Translations under genes and position numbers: made by a program
The notes under the pieces: generated by a model
What the model was told of the DNA's origin: nothing
Databases searched by the model: none
The model's input: only the letters and a program-made list of their open reading frames with translations
Shown: positions 52,266 through 61,109 of the stretch, one piece after another
Position numbering within the stretch: the stretch's first letter is position 1
How the letters are laid out: the number at the start of each line of letters is the position of its first letter
Source of the DNA: Microbacterium festucae
Lineage (GTDB): Bacteria; Actinomycetota; Actinomycetes; Actinomycetales; Microbacteriaceae
Length of the DNA: 64,000 bases
Direction: 5' to 3'
Assembly (NCBI RefSeq): GCF_025421715.1
Contig: NZ_JAOEFC010000004.1
Location: forward strand, 124,001 to 188,000

Positions 52266-54224
52266 GTGGTCCACCCGCAGCCCGCATCGGCGCCGAGTCG
52301 CACGCTCGCCCATGACTGGACGCGCGACCAGTGGCTCGCCCACGCCGACCGCCTGCTGGCGGGTGCGCGTCGCTGGGCGTCCGACGACTTCGCCCGCATC
52401 ACCCCGCCCGGCGACGCCGGCGGCTACGGCACCGCCGTCGACGGCCTCGAGGGCTTCGCGCGCACGTTCCTGCTCGCCGGCTTCCGCATCACGGGGGCCC
52501 GCGGCGAGGGGGTCGACCAGCTGATCGCCGACTACTCCCGCGGCATCGCCGCCGGCGTCGACCCGACGAACCCCAACCGCTGGGTGCGGCTCGACGAGCA
52601 CGCGCAGGCCAAGGTCGAGGCCGCCTCGATCGCCCTCATCCTCGACATGACGCGCCCCTGGATCTGGGACGCACTCGACGAGCTCACCCGGCAGCGGGTC
52701 ATCGACTACTTCGCCCCCGTCGTCGGCGACGACACCTACCCGCAGACCAACTGGGTCTGGTTCCGCCTCGTGGTGCAGACCTTCCTGCGCTCGGTGGGCG
52801 GGCCCTGGTCGGCCGCCGACATCGCCGCCGACCTCGCCCGTCACGACTCGTTCGTGCGCGGCGACGGCTGGCTCTCCGACGGCGACGAGCGCTCGTACGA
52901 CCACTACGTCGGCTGGGCCCTGCACGTCTACCCGGTGCTCTGGTCGCGGATGCAGGGGGCCGCAGACCTGGCGGGCGGCCGCACCCCGCGCGATGTGGCC
53001 GCCCTCGACCGCTTCCTCGACGACGCGCTCGCCCTGGTCGGCGGCGACGGATCGCCGCTCATCCAGGGGCGCAGCCTCGTCTACCGCTTCGCCGCGGCCG
53101 CGCCGTTCTGGCTCGGCGTGTTCGCCGAGGTGCCCTCGGTGCCGCTCGGAAGCCTGCGCGCGGCGGCATCGGCGATCGTCTCCCACTTCGCCGAGCGCGG
53201 AGCCCCCGACGACGACGACCTGCTCACCCTCGGCTGGTTCGGCCCATGGCGCCGCCTCGCACAGAACTACTCGGGCCCGGGCTCGCCCTACTGGGCGGTC
53301 AAGGGGATGCTCGGCATCGCCCTGCCCGCCGACCACCCGGTGTGGTCGGCCCCAGCCGAGCCGCTGCCGGTGCAGCGCCACGACGATCTGCGCATCGTGG
53401 CGCCCGCGGGCTGGGTCGTCTCGGGCACCGTCGCCGACGGCATCGTCCGCGTCGTCAATCACGGCACCGACCACGCCGTCGCCGGCTCGCTCGTGGGCGA
53501 CTCCCCGCTCTATGCGCGCATCGGCTACGCCACCGCCGCCGCGCCCCTCCTCAACGGCGACGCGTGGGTCGAGCCGCTCGAGCAGTCGGTCGCCCTCGTC
53601 GACGCGGCCGGGCGCGCCTCCCACCGCGCCGCCATGGAGCTGATCGACGTGCGCATCGACGGCGAGGTGGGCATCGCCGCCTCCACCGCCCGTGCCCACT
53701 GGATCGACCCCGCCGCGGTGCAGGTGCGTCACGGCTCGGGCATCACCGGCGAGGTCACCCCCGCGGGCGATCTCACCGTGTGGTCGCTCGTGCGCGGCGC
53801 GTGGGAGGTGCGCATCGCCGAGGTGGACGCCCTCGCCGCAGGCGCGGCGCCGACCTCCCTGCGCATCGGCGGCTGGGCGCTCAGCGCGGCCGAGGTCGAC
53901 GGGGAGCAGACGGCGGATGCCGCGACGGCGCGCACCGGCGAGATCACCGCGACGGTGCACGCGCTCACCCCCGGCGCCACGCTCTCGCTGGTCTCGCGCA
54001 CCCAGGCCAGCCCGCTCGGTGCGGCCTCGCTCGTGCCGGTCGCCGAGTATCCGGTCGTCGTGGGCCGCGCCGTCGTCACCGCGATCGCGCTCACCGGCAC
54101 CACCCCGACCGCCGCACCCGTCGTCGCGCTCGAGGGCGCCGACGTCACCATCACCTGGCCCGACGGCATCCGCACCGTCACGCGCCGCACAGACCCCCGG
54201 CCCGCCATGGGGGCGGACCGGTAG
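52266..54224 (+). CDS. DUF2264-family protein
   Basis: A 652-residue cytoplasmic protein of the DUF2264 family. The N-terminal two thirds are helical and Trp/Tyr-rich (GGYGTAVDGLEGFARTFLLA; PQTNWVWFRLVVQTFLRSVG; DGDERSYDHYVGWALHVYPV), compatible with an alpha/alpha barrel. From about residue 390 a beta-rich part follows. GTG 52266 has AAAGGAG with five bases to the start. Such proteins occur in gene sets for uronate- or rhamnose-containing polysaccharides, but their reaction is not settled. As first gene of the operon with GH88 and KduI, a lyase or hydrolase on uronate oligosaccharides is the working guess. Confidence 0.85.
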   Translation: MVHPQPASAPSRTLAHDWTRDQWLAHADRLLAGARRWASDDFARITPPGDAGGYGTAVDGLEGFARTFLLAGFRITGARGEGVDQLIADYSRGIAAGVDPTNPNRWVRLDEHAQAKVEAASIALILDMTRPWIWDALDELTRQRVIDYFAPVVGDDTYPQTNWVWFRLVVQTFLRSVGGPWSAADIAADLARHDSFVRGDGWLSDGDERSYDHYVGWALHVYPVLWSRMQGAADLAGGRTPRDVAALDRFLDDALALVGGDGSPLIQGRSLVYRFAAAAPFWLGVFAEVPSVPLGSLRAAASAIVSHFAERGAPDDDDLLTLGWFGPWRRLAQNYSGPGSPYWAVKGMLGIALPADHPVWSAPAEPLPVQRHDDLRIVAPAGWVVSGTVADGIVRVVNHGTDHAVAGSLVGDSPLYARIGYATAAAPLLNGDAWVEPLEQSVALVDAAGRASHRAAMELIDVRIDGEVGIAASTARAHWIDPAAVQVRHGSGITGEVTPAGDLTVWSLVRGAWEVRIAEVDALAAGAAPTSLRIGGWALSAAEVDGEQTADAATARTGEITATVHALTPGATLSLVSRTQASPLGAASLVPVAEYPVVVGRAVVTAIALTGTTPTAAPVVALEGADVTITWPDGIRTVTRRTDPRPAMGADR

Positions 54225-54276
54225 CCGAGGGCCCACTGCAGGGACCGACAGCAATCGCAAAGGAGCACCCAGTCAC

Positions 54277-55557
54277 ATGAACCGCAAGATCGCAGCAGCC
54301 GGCGGCCTGGCCGTCGTCGCCTCTCTCGCGCTCGCCGCGTGCAGCGGCGGCGGCACCTCCGAGCCCGCCGCCTCGTCGGGCCCCGTCACCCTCAGCCTCT
54401 CGGGCTGGAGCCTGTCGACGACCCCCGAGTTCCAGGTGCTCGCCGACGCGTTCCACGAGAAGAACCCCGACGTCACCGTCGAGCTCAAGGAGTACGACGC
54501 CGCCGAGTACAACACCCTGCTGACCGCCGACCTCGCCGCCGGCGTCGGCCCCGACATCATCACGCAGAAGGAGGTCAAGTTCGTCACGACCTTCCAGGAG
54601 GGCGGCCAGCTGCTCGACGTCTCCGACGTGACGCTGCCCGACGGCATCGGCGGGGCCTCCTCGTACGAGGTCGACGGCACCGCCTACGGTGTGCCCTACC
54701 GCCAGGACCGCTGGGTGCTCTTCTACAACAAGGCGCTCTTCGACGCCGCGGGCGTGGACTACCCCGACGGCTCGTGGACCTGGGAGGACTACGACAAGGC
54801 CGCCACCGAGATCGCCGCCGGCGGTTCGGTGAAGGGCGCCTACCAGCACCGCTGGCAGTCGACCGTGCAGGGCTTCGCCAACGCGCAGGAGGATGCCGAC
54901 ATCCTCGAGGGCGACTACGGCTACCTCGCCGACTTCTACAACCGCGTGCTCGCGCTGCAGGACGACGGCGCCCAGATCGACTTCAACACCTCCAGCGCCA
55001 ACCAGCTCACCTACCAGGGCGAGTTCGGAAAGCAGAAGGCGGCGATGATGCCGATGGGCACCTGGTACGTCGCCACGCTCATCTCGCAGCAGGCATCCGG
55101 CGAGGCCGACGACTTCGAGTGGGGCATCGCGCCGATCCCGCAACTCGACAGCTCGACCACCGGCACCGACAACACCCCGGTGACCTTCGGCGACCCGACC
55201 GGTCTGTCGATCAACGCGAACATCGACGAGGCCAAGGTGCAGGCGGCCAAGGACTTCCTCGCCTTCGCCGCCAGCGCCGAGGGTGCCGCCGCGCTCGCCG
55301 CGATCGGCATCACGCCGGCCTACGCCGACGACGAGACCACCGAGGCCTACTTCGCCGTCGAGGGCTCGCCCTCGGACGATCTGTCGAAGTTCGCCTGGTC
55401 GACCGCCGAGGTGCACCCGGAGAACCCGACGTCGAACAAGACGGCGACCATCCAGGGCATCCTCAACGACCTGCACACCGCGGTCCTGTCGGGCTCGACC
55501 CCGGTCGACAAGGCGATCAGCGACGCCGAGGCCCGCGTGGCCAGCGAGGTCGGCTGA
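54277..55557 (+). CDS. CUT1 sugar-binding lipoprotein of the uronate operon
   Basis: A 426-residue binding protein. The signal MNRKIAAAGGLAVVASLALA ends in lipobox LAAC (Cys about 22). The fold shows the family-1 pattern (FQVLADAFHEKNPDVTVELK; YGVPYRQDRWVLFYNKALFD). AAAGGAG precedes the ATG with a rather long gap of about 11 bases. It should bring unsaturated or intact uronate oligosaccharides to the permeases at 55675 and 56601. The ligand is inferred from GH88. Confidence 0.92.
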   Translation: MNRKIAAAGGLAVVASLALAACSGGGTSEPAASSGPVTLSLSGWSLSTTPEFQVLADAFHEKNPDVTVELKEYDAAEYNTLLTADLAAGVGPDIITQKEVKFVTTFQEGGQLLDVSDVTLPDGIGGASSYEVDGTAYGVPYRQDRWVLFYNKALFDAAGVDYPDGSWTWEDYDKAATEIAAGGSVKGAYQHRWQSTVQGFANAQEDADILEGDYGYLADFYNRVLALQDDGAQIDFNTSSANQLTYQGEFGKQKAAMMPMGTWYVATLISQQASGEADDFEWGIAPIPQLDSSTTGTDNTPVTFGDPTGLSINANIDEAKVQAAKDFLAFAASAEGAAALAAIGITPAYADDETTEAYFAVEGSPSDDLSKFAWSTAEVHPENPTSNKTATIQGILNDLHTAVLSGSTPVDKAISDAEARVASEVG

Positions 55558-55582
55558 CCTCCGATCGGCTGACGCCGACACC

Positions 55583-55615
55583 TGCGGCCGGCGCGGCGCG
55601 CCCGCGCCGGCCGCA
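55583..55615 (+). terminator. Intercistronic hairpin after the binding-protein gene
   Basis: TGCGGCCGGCGCG and CGCGCCGGCCGCA form a perfect 13-bp stem with a seven-base loop. It lies between binding protein and permease genes, where such hairpins let the binding protein be made in excess. A 15-bp tandem copy of GACTTTCCGTCCCCT follows at 55637-55666. Confidence 0.75.
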
Positions 55616-55674
55616 CCCCGGACACCCGTCCGCCGACTTTCCGTCCCCTGACTTTCCGTCCCCTGGGAGACCCC

Positions 55675-56601
55675 ATGACCACCGCCGCCCCCGAGGTTCG
55701 CGCCGCCGATCCCGTGAAGCGCCGCCGATCGAAGCTGGCACTGCGCAACACGCTGCTGGGCTGGAGCTTCATCCTGCCGAACTTCCTCGGCTTCGCGATC
55801 CTCACCCTCGTCCCCGTCGTGACGCTGTTCTACATGTCGCTCACGAACTGGAACGTGTTCGGCAAGGCCGATTTCATCGGACTCGCCAACTTCCAGCGCC
55901 TCCTGGGCGACGGGAGCTTCCAGGTCTCGTTCTGGAACACGATCTACTACGCCGCGCTGCACATCCCGCTGACGATCGTCGCCTCGCTCGGTCTGGCACT
56001 GCTGCTGAACAACAAGCTGCGCGGCGTGGCCTTCTTCCGCACCGCCGCATTCTTCCCCTACATCACCTCGATCGTCGCGATCGCGGTGGTGTGGAACCTG
56101 CTGTTCAGCCCCGACTACGGACCGATCAACCAGATCCTCCGCGCCATCGGCCTCGAGAACCCTCCCGGGTGGCTGACCTCCAACGAGTGGGCGATGCCCG
56201 CGGTGGTCATCGTCAGCACGTGGCGCGACATGGGCTACTACATGATCCTCTTCCTCGCCGGCCTGCAGACGGTGCCGCGTGAGCTCTACGAGGCCGCCCG
56301 CGTCGACGGCGCCAACGCCTGGCAGCGCTTCCGCAACGTCACCATCCCGTGCCTGCGCCCGACCATGTTCTTCGTGACCGTGATGCTCACGATCAACTCG
56401 TTCAAGATCTTCGATCTGATCCTGGTCATGACCGACGGCGGCCCCGGCCAGTCGACGCTCGTGATCTCGCAGTTCATCTACCGCAAGGGCTTCGAAGAGA
56501 GCCAGTTCGGCTACGCGTCGGCCGCCGCCGTCGCCCTCTTCTTCCTGTGCATCGTCGTGACCATCATCCAGTTCTTCTGGAACAAGCGGAGGAGCTCCTG
56601 A
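55675..56601 (+). CDS. MalF-type ABC sugar permease
   Basis: A 308-residue CUT1 permease with six membrane segments; the first is LLGWSFILPNFLGFAILTLV. The EAA loop reads LYEAARVDGANAWQRFRNVT. It shares one base with the next permease (TGATG), so both are made together. It belongs to the uronate importer, for which no ATPase gene is present. Confidence 0.93.
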   Translation: MTTAAPEVRAADPVKRRRSKLALRNTLLGWSFILPNFLGFAILTLVPVVTLFYMSLTNWNVFGKADFIGLANFQRLLGDGSFQVSFWNTIYYAALHIPLTIVASLGLALLLNNKLRGVAFFRTAAFFPYITSIVAIAVVWNLLFSPDYGPINQILRAIGLENPPGWLTSNEWAMPAVVIVSTWRDMGYYMILFLAGLQTVPRELYEAARVDGANAWQRFRNVTIPCLRPTMFFVTVMLTINSFKIFDLILVMTDGGPGQSTLVISQFIYRKGFEESQFGYASAAAVALFFLCIVVTIIQFFWNKRRSS

Positions 56602-57521
56602 TGACCGATCTGCTCGTTCCCGCCGACGACCGTCGGGCGCTGCGGCACCTGGCCGAAGAGCCGTCGCCGCGTCGCCGCCGCGCCGAGAGCACGACGCCGC
56701 TGCGCCGTGTCGGCCGCATCGTCGGCTACATCGCCCTCATCGCGGCCGCCGCCGGCCTGCTGATGCCGTTCTTCTGGATGCTCATGAGCTCGCTCAAGTC
56801 GTCCAACGAGGTCTTCTCGGTGCCGATCCAGTGGTTCCCCGAGGTCTTCATCTGGCAGAACTACATCGACATCTGGTCGCAGTCGAACATGCTCGTGTGG
56901 ATCCGCAACACGCTGTTCCTGGCGGTCGTGGTCACCTTCCTGCAGGTGCTCACCGGCTCGTTCGCCGCCTACGGCTTCGCCCGCATCCGCTTCCCCGGTC
57001 GCGACGTGCTGTTCCTGGCCTACATCGGCACGATCGCCGTGCCGTGGCAGTCGTACATGATCCCGCAGTTCATCCTGCTGTCCAACGCGAAGGTGTCCAA
57101 CACCCTCTGGGCGATCATCCTCATCCAGGCCTTCGGCGCCTTCGGCGTCTTCCTCATGAAGCAGTACTACGAGACGATCCCCGAAGAGCTCTCCGAGGCG
57201 GCGCGCCTGGACGGCCTGAGCGAGTACGGCATCTGGCGCCGCATCATGGTGCCCCTGTCGATCCCCGCCATCGCGAGCCTCACGCTGCTGACCTTCGTCA
57301 ACACCTGGAACGACTACCTCGGGCCGCTCATCTACCTGCGCAACCCCGACCTGTGGACGATCCAGCTGGGCCTCAAGAGCTTCGTGAGCAACCTCTACGA
57401 CACCAACTACGCGCTGCTGTTCGCGGGCCTGACCATCTCGGTGGTGCCGATCGCGATCATCTTCCTGCTCGGCCAGAAGTACTTCGTCGAGGGCATCGCC
57501 ACCAGCGGGATGAAGGGCTGA
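56601..57521 (+). CDS. MalG-type ABC sugar permease
   Basis: A 306-residue CUT1 permease. A charged N-terminus of about 40 residues precedes IVGYIALIAAAAGLLMPFFW. The EAA loop is LSEAARLDGLSEYGIWRRIM, and the protein ends VEGIATSGMKG as usual. GGAGG in the 3' end of the preceding gene serves as its ribosome site. It pairs with the permease at 55675. Confidence 0.93.
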   Translation: MTDLLVPADDRRALRHLAEEPSPRRRRAESTTPLRRVGRIVGYIALIAAAAGLLMPFFWMLMSSLKSSNEVFSVPIQWFPEVFIWQNYIDIWSQSNMLVWIRNTLFLAVVVTFLQVLTGSFAAYGFARIRFPGRDVLFLAYIGTIAVPWQSYMIPQFILLSNAKVSNTLWAIILIQAFGAFGVFLMKQYYETIPEELSEAARLDGLSEYGIWRRIMVPLSIPAIASLTLLTFVNTWNDYLGPLIYLRNPDLWTIQLGLKSFVSNLYDTNYALLFAGLTISVVPIAIIFLLGQKYFVEGIATSGMKG

Positions 57522-57523
57522 TC

Positions 57524-58195
57524 GTGAAGCGCGTCACCCACTCGACCTGGGCGAGCATCCTCGGGGTGCTCTACCTGGGCCTGATGGTCAACATGCTGGT
57601 GGCGGCGGCCTCGCTGCCGCTGGTGGTGCTGCTGCTGACGACCGACCCGATGGTGTCGTGGCCGCTGCTGGCGGTGGCCGCCCCCGTCGCCGGTCCCGCC
57701 TTCGCCGCCGCGTTCGCGACATTCCGGGCCCACGCCGACGGCGAGCCGTCGGTCATCGGCACCTACGTCGCGGCGTGGAAGCGCGTGTTCGTGAAGGCCC
57801 TGGCGATCGCCGCCGCGGCGACCGCCGTGCTCGTGGTGCTGCTGGTCGACGTGCGGATGCTGTCCGACACGGCGCTGTCGGTGGTCATCGTCCCGGTGCT
57901 GCTGGTGCTGTCGGTGGCCACGGTCGCCACGGCCCTGGTGGCCCTGGTGGCGCTGTCCGAGGTGCCGGGGGCGCGGCTGCGCGAGATCCTGCGGGCGAGC
58001 CTGTACCTGGCGGTGCGCCGCTGGGTCTTCACCCTCGTCTCGCTCGTGGTGATCGCGATGCAGGTCGCCCTGTTCACGCAGACGCCCGCCTTCGCCCTCG
58101 GCCTGACCGCCGCCCCCGCCCTCTACGTGGCCTGGGCCAACGCGCGCTACATCCTCCGCCCGGTGCTCGGCACGCCCGAGATCGCCACGGCCTGA
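57524..58195 (+). CDS. DUF624 membrane protein (YesL family)
   Basis: A 223-residue membrane protein with about six segments, the first at ILGVLYLGLMVNMLVAAASL. It starts with GTG two bases after the permease stop. YesL-like proteins often sit in operons of oligosaccharide importers and uronate enzymes; their role is unknown, and an accessory transport or sensing role is possible. It resembles the DUF624 protein at 14458 in plan but not closely in sequence. Confidence 0.82.
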   Translation: MKRVTHSTWASILGVLYLGLMVNMLVAAASLPLVVLLLTTDPMVSWPLLAVAAPVAGPAFAAAFATFRAHADGEPSVIGTYVAAWKRVFVKALAIAAAATAVLVVLLVDVRMLSDTALSVVIVPVLLVLSVATVATALVALVALSEVPGARLREILRASLYLAVRRWVFTLVSLVVIAMQVALFTQTPAFALGLTAAPALYVAWANARYILRPVLGTPEIATA

Positions 58196-58218
58196 ACTCC
58201 CCGTAAGGAACCCCCACG

Positions 58219-59403
58219 ATGACCTCGACCCAGCCCTCCGGGGCGACGACCGAGACCCGCGTCGACGGCGCGATCGCCGACGTGCTCACCACCCTGCGTC
58301 GCAACATCGCCGCTTTCGGTGTGACCTACCCCGACGACACCACCGCCGGCGACCGCTACCCGCTGCGCCCCGCCGCCGGACCCTTCGCTGAGGGCGCGAA
58401 CCGCGGCTGGACGACGAGCTTCTGGGCCGGGATGACCTGGATCGCGTGGGAGCTCACCGGCGACGAGTACTTCCGCGACGCGGGGCTGGCCTACGCGGCC
58501 GACTTCGCCCGCCGGGTGCGCGACGAGGAAGACCTCGACACCCACGACCTCGGGTTCCTCTACACGCTCGCCAGCGTCGCCCCCGCGCGCCTGCTGGGCG
58601 ACGACGACGCCCGGGCGGCCGCGCTGGATGCCGCCGACCACCTCATGCGGCGCTTCCTCGAGCCGGCCGGCATCGTGCAGGCGTGGGGAGATCTGTCCGA
58701 CCCCGAGCAGCGCGGCCGCACCATCATCGACAGCCTCATGAACATGCCGCTGCTCACATGGGCGGGCGAGCAGACCCGTCAGGAGCGCTTCGCCGACGCG
58801 GTACGCCGGCACACGACGCAGCTGCGCACCCACATCCTGCGCGACGACGACACCACCTTCCACACCTTCTTCTGGGATGCCGAGACCGGCGAGGCCCTGC
58901 GCGGGTCGACCGCCCAGGGCGCGTTCGACGACTCGTGCTGGGCGCGCGGGCAGGCGTGGGGCATCTACGGGTTCGCGATGAACCACCGGGCCACCGGCGA
59001 TCCCGAGCTGCTCACGGCCGCGCGCCGCTGCGCCGACCGCTTCCTCTCGCTCCTGCCCGCCGACCGGGTGCCCTACTGGGACATGGTCTACACCGACGGC
59101 AGCGACGAGCCGCGCGACAGCTCGTCGGGCGCGATCGCGGTGTGCGGTCTGCTCGAGCTCGCCGAGGTCGAGTCCGACCCCGCCCGCGCCGCCGCCGCGC
59201 GCACCGCCGCGCACGAGATCCTCGCGTCGCTGATAGCGCACTACACCCCGACGACGCCGGGCGCCTCCGACGCCGTCATCCTGCACTCGGTCTACGACTA
59301 CCCGAAGTCCATCGGCGTCGACGAGGGCACCCTGTGGGGCGACTACTTCTACCTCGAGGCGCTCATGCGCGTCGCCCGCCCCGACTGGAAGCGCTACTGG
59401 TGA
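58219..59403 (+). CDS. GH88 unsaturated glucuronyl hydrolase
   Basis: A 394-residue enzyme that hydrates the 4,5-double bond of delta-4,5-uronic acid at the non-reducing end and thereby releases it. The six-hairpin barrel shows WTTSFWAGMTWIAWELTGDE; the two key aspartates are D110 (in DTHDLGFLY) and D171 (in IIDSLMNMP). It has no signal peptide, so it is cytoplasmic. The end overlaps the next gene by GTGA. With KduI and KduD downstream, the released sugar would enter the KDG route. GH88 and GH105 are similar; the DTHDLGFLY form points to GH88. Confidence 0.92.
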   Translation: MTSTQPSGATTETRVDGAIADVLTTLRRNIAAFGVTYPDDTTAGDRYPLRPAAGPFAEGANRGWTTSFWAGMTWIAWELTGDEYFRDAGLAYAADFARRVRDEEDLDTHDLGFLYTLASVAPARLLGDDDARAAALDAADHLMRRFLEPAGIVQAWGDLSDPEQRGRTIIDSLMNMPLLTWAGEQTRQERFADAVRRHTTQLRTHILRDDDTTFHTFFWDAETGEALRGSTAQGAFDDSCWARGQAWGIYGFAMNHRATGDPELLTAARRCADRFLSLLPADRVPYWDMVYTDGSDEPRDSSSGAIAVCGLLELAEVESDPARAAAARTAAHEILASLIAHYTPTTPGASDAVILHSVYDYPKSIGVDEGTLWGDYFYLEALMRVARPDWKRYW

Positions 59404-60266
59404 GGCTCGTCACCGTCCGCACCGCCGCCGGGCCGCGCGCGGGCGTCGTCGACGAGGTCGACGGCACCCCGCGGGTCGCCCTGCTCGACGCCGGCGACCG
59501 GGTCGTCGACATCCTCGCCGACCCCGCCGCGCGCGCCCGAGCCGACACGGCGCGCGTCACCGCGGGCGATCCCGCGCTGGCAGACCTCGACCTCGACGCG
59601 CCGGTGCGCCCGGGCAAGCTGCTGTGCCTCGGCTACAACTACCGCGGCCACGTGCCCGACGGCGTCGACCCCACCGCCGACGACCCCGCCTCGCCCGACG
59701 TGTTCGTGAAGACCCCCAACACCGTCGGCGGGCCCGGCGACCCGGTCGTCGTGCCGGCCGTGGCCGACGACGTCGACTACGAGGGCGAGCTCGCCGTGGT
59801 CATCGGTCGCCGCGCCCACGCGGTGCCCCTCGCCGACGCGCTCGACCACGTCGGCGGCTACACCGTGCTCAACGACGTGTCCGACCGCTCGTGGCAGCGC
59901 AAGCAGAGCCAGTGGGCGCTGGGCAAGTGCTTCGACGGCTTCGCCCCGCTGGGGCCGTGGGTGATCACCGCCGACGCGGCCCCCGACCCGCAGGACGTTC
60001 TCGTCGAGGTCGTGCGCGACGGGGTGGTCACCGCCTCGCAGTCGACGGCGACGACCATCTTCAGCGTCGCGTTCGTGGTGCACCACCTCAGCCAGGTGAT
60101 GACCCTCGAGCCGGGCGATGTCATCTCCACCGGCACTCCGCAGAAGCTGCCCGCCGCCCAGGACGCGCACCGTCCCCTCGCCCCCGGCGACGCCGTCACG
60201 GTGCGCATCTCGGGCATCGGCGAATTGACCACGACCTTCATCGCCCCTCAGGAGGCCTCCGCATGA
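59400..60266 (+). CDS. Fumarylacetoacetate hydrolase-family protein
   Basis: A 288-residue FAH-fold enzyme. The N-terminal cap (VRLVTVRTAAGPRAGVV) is followed by the catalytic beta-roll with PGKLLCLGYNYRGHV, the metal-binding VDYEGELAVVIG, and VMTLEPGDVISTGTPQK. GTG overlaps the GH88 stop. FAH-like enzymes act on 2-oxo acids as hydratases, decarboxylases or C-C hydrolases. In this operon a step on a dicarbonyl uronate is plausible, yet no step of the known KDG route is missing, so it may open a side branch. Confidence 0.9.
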   Translation: MRLVTVRTAAGPRAGVVDEVDGTPRVALLDAGDRVVDILADPAARARADTARVTAGDPALADLDLDAPVRPGKLLCLGYNYRGHVPDGVDPTADDPASPDVFVKTPNTVGGPGDPVVVPAVADDVDYEGELAVVIGRRAHAVPLADALDHVGGYTVLNDVSDRSWQRKQSQWALGKCFDGFAPLGPWVITADAAPDPQDVLVEVVRDGVVTASQSTATTIFSVAFVVHHLSQVMTLEPGDVISTGTPQKLPAAQDAHRPLAPGDAVTVRISGIGELTTTFIAPQEASA

Positions 60267-61027
60267 TCCTCGACACCTTCCGCCTCGACGGCCGTGTGGC
60301 CGTGGTGACCGGCTCCAGCCGCGGCCTCGGCCAGGGCGCCGCCCTGGCGCTGGCCGAAGCCGGCGCCGACCTCGTGCTGATCGACCGTGGCGACGCGTCG
60401 GAGACCGCCGACCTCATCCGCGCCACCGGGCGCCGGGTGCACACCCTCTCGCGCGACTTCGCCGAGGCTGACCACGCCGCCCTCGCCGGTGCGATCGATG
60501 AGGCCGTCGCCGCCTTCGGCCGTCTCGACATCCTCGTCAACAACGCCGGCACCATCCGCCGCGCCCCGGCGGCAGAGCATCCGGTCGCCGACTGGGAAGA
60601 GGTGCTCGCCGTCAACCTCGACTCGGTGTTCCACCTCTCGCAGGCCGCCGGGCGCCACATGCTCGCGCAGGGCTCGGGCCGCATCATCAACGTGGCCTCG
60701 ATGCTCTCGTTCCAGGGGGGCATCCTCGTGCCCGGCTACACCGCCTCCAAGCACGCCGTCGCCGGCCTCACCAAGGCGTTCGCCAACGAGTGGGCGGCGT
60801 CGGGCGTCACCGTCAACGCGGTCGCCCCCGGCTACATGGCCACCGACAACACCGCGCCGCTGCGGGCCGACTCCGACCGGTCGGCGTCGATCCTCTCCCG
60901 CATCCCCGCCGGACGCTGGGGCACCCCCGCCGACCTGCAGGGCGCCTTCGTCTTCCTCGCCTCGGATGCCGCCGCCTACGTCACCGGGACGATCCTCCCG
61001 GTCGACGGCGGATGGCTCATCCGCTGA
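60263..61027 (+). CDS. kduD: 2-dehydro-3-deoxy-D-gluconate 5-dehydrogenase
   Basis: A 254-residue short-chain dehydrogenase that reduces 3-deoxy-2,5-hexodiulosonate to KDG. The cofactor motif is TGSSRGLGQG, the structural NNAG is present, and the catalytic Ser-Tyr-Lys set appears in NVASMLSFQGG and PGYTASKHAVAG. The ending GRWGTPADLQGAFVFLASDA is typical of KduD. Its ATG overlaps the FAH-gene stop. The assignment rests on adjacency to kduI as much as on sequence, since other sugar SDRs look similar. Confidence 0.92.
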   Translation: MILDTFRLDGRVAVVTGSSRGLGQGAALALAEAGADLVLIDRGDASETADLIRATGRRVHTLSRDFAEADHAALAGAIDEAVAAFGRLDILVNNAGTIRRAPAAEHPVADWEEVLAVNLDSVFHLSQAAGRHMLAQGSGRIINVASMLSFQGGILVPGYTASKHAVAGLTKAFANEWAASGVTVNAVAPGYMATDNTAPLRADSDRSASILSRIPAGRWGTPADLQGAFVFLASDAAAYVTGTILPVDGGWLIR

Positions 61028-61040
61028 CCTCACCGACCCG

Positions 61041-61098
61041 CACGACACCGCACGACACCGCACGACACCGCACGACACCGCACGACACGCACGACACG
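61041..61098 (+). repeat. 9-10-bp tandem repeat before kduI
   Basis: CACGACACCG is repeated four times (61041-61080) and followed by two 9-bp copies CACGACACG. A degenerate unit, CACCGACCCG, precedes at 61031. The array ends two bases before the AAGGAG ribosome site of kduI. Slippage here would change the leader length between kduD and kduI. Confidence 0.9.
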
Positions 61099-61109
61099 CA
61101 AGGAGCATC

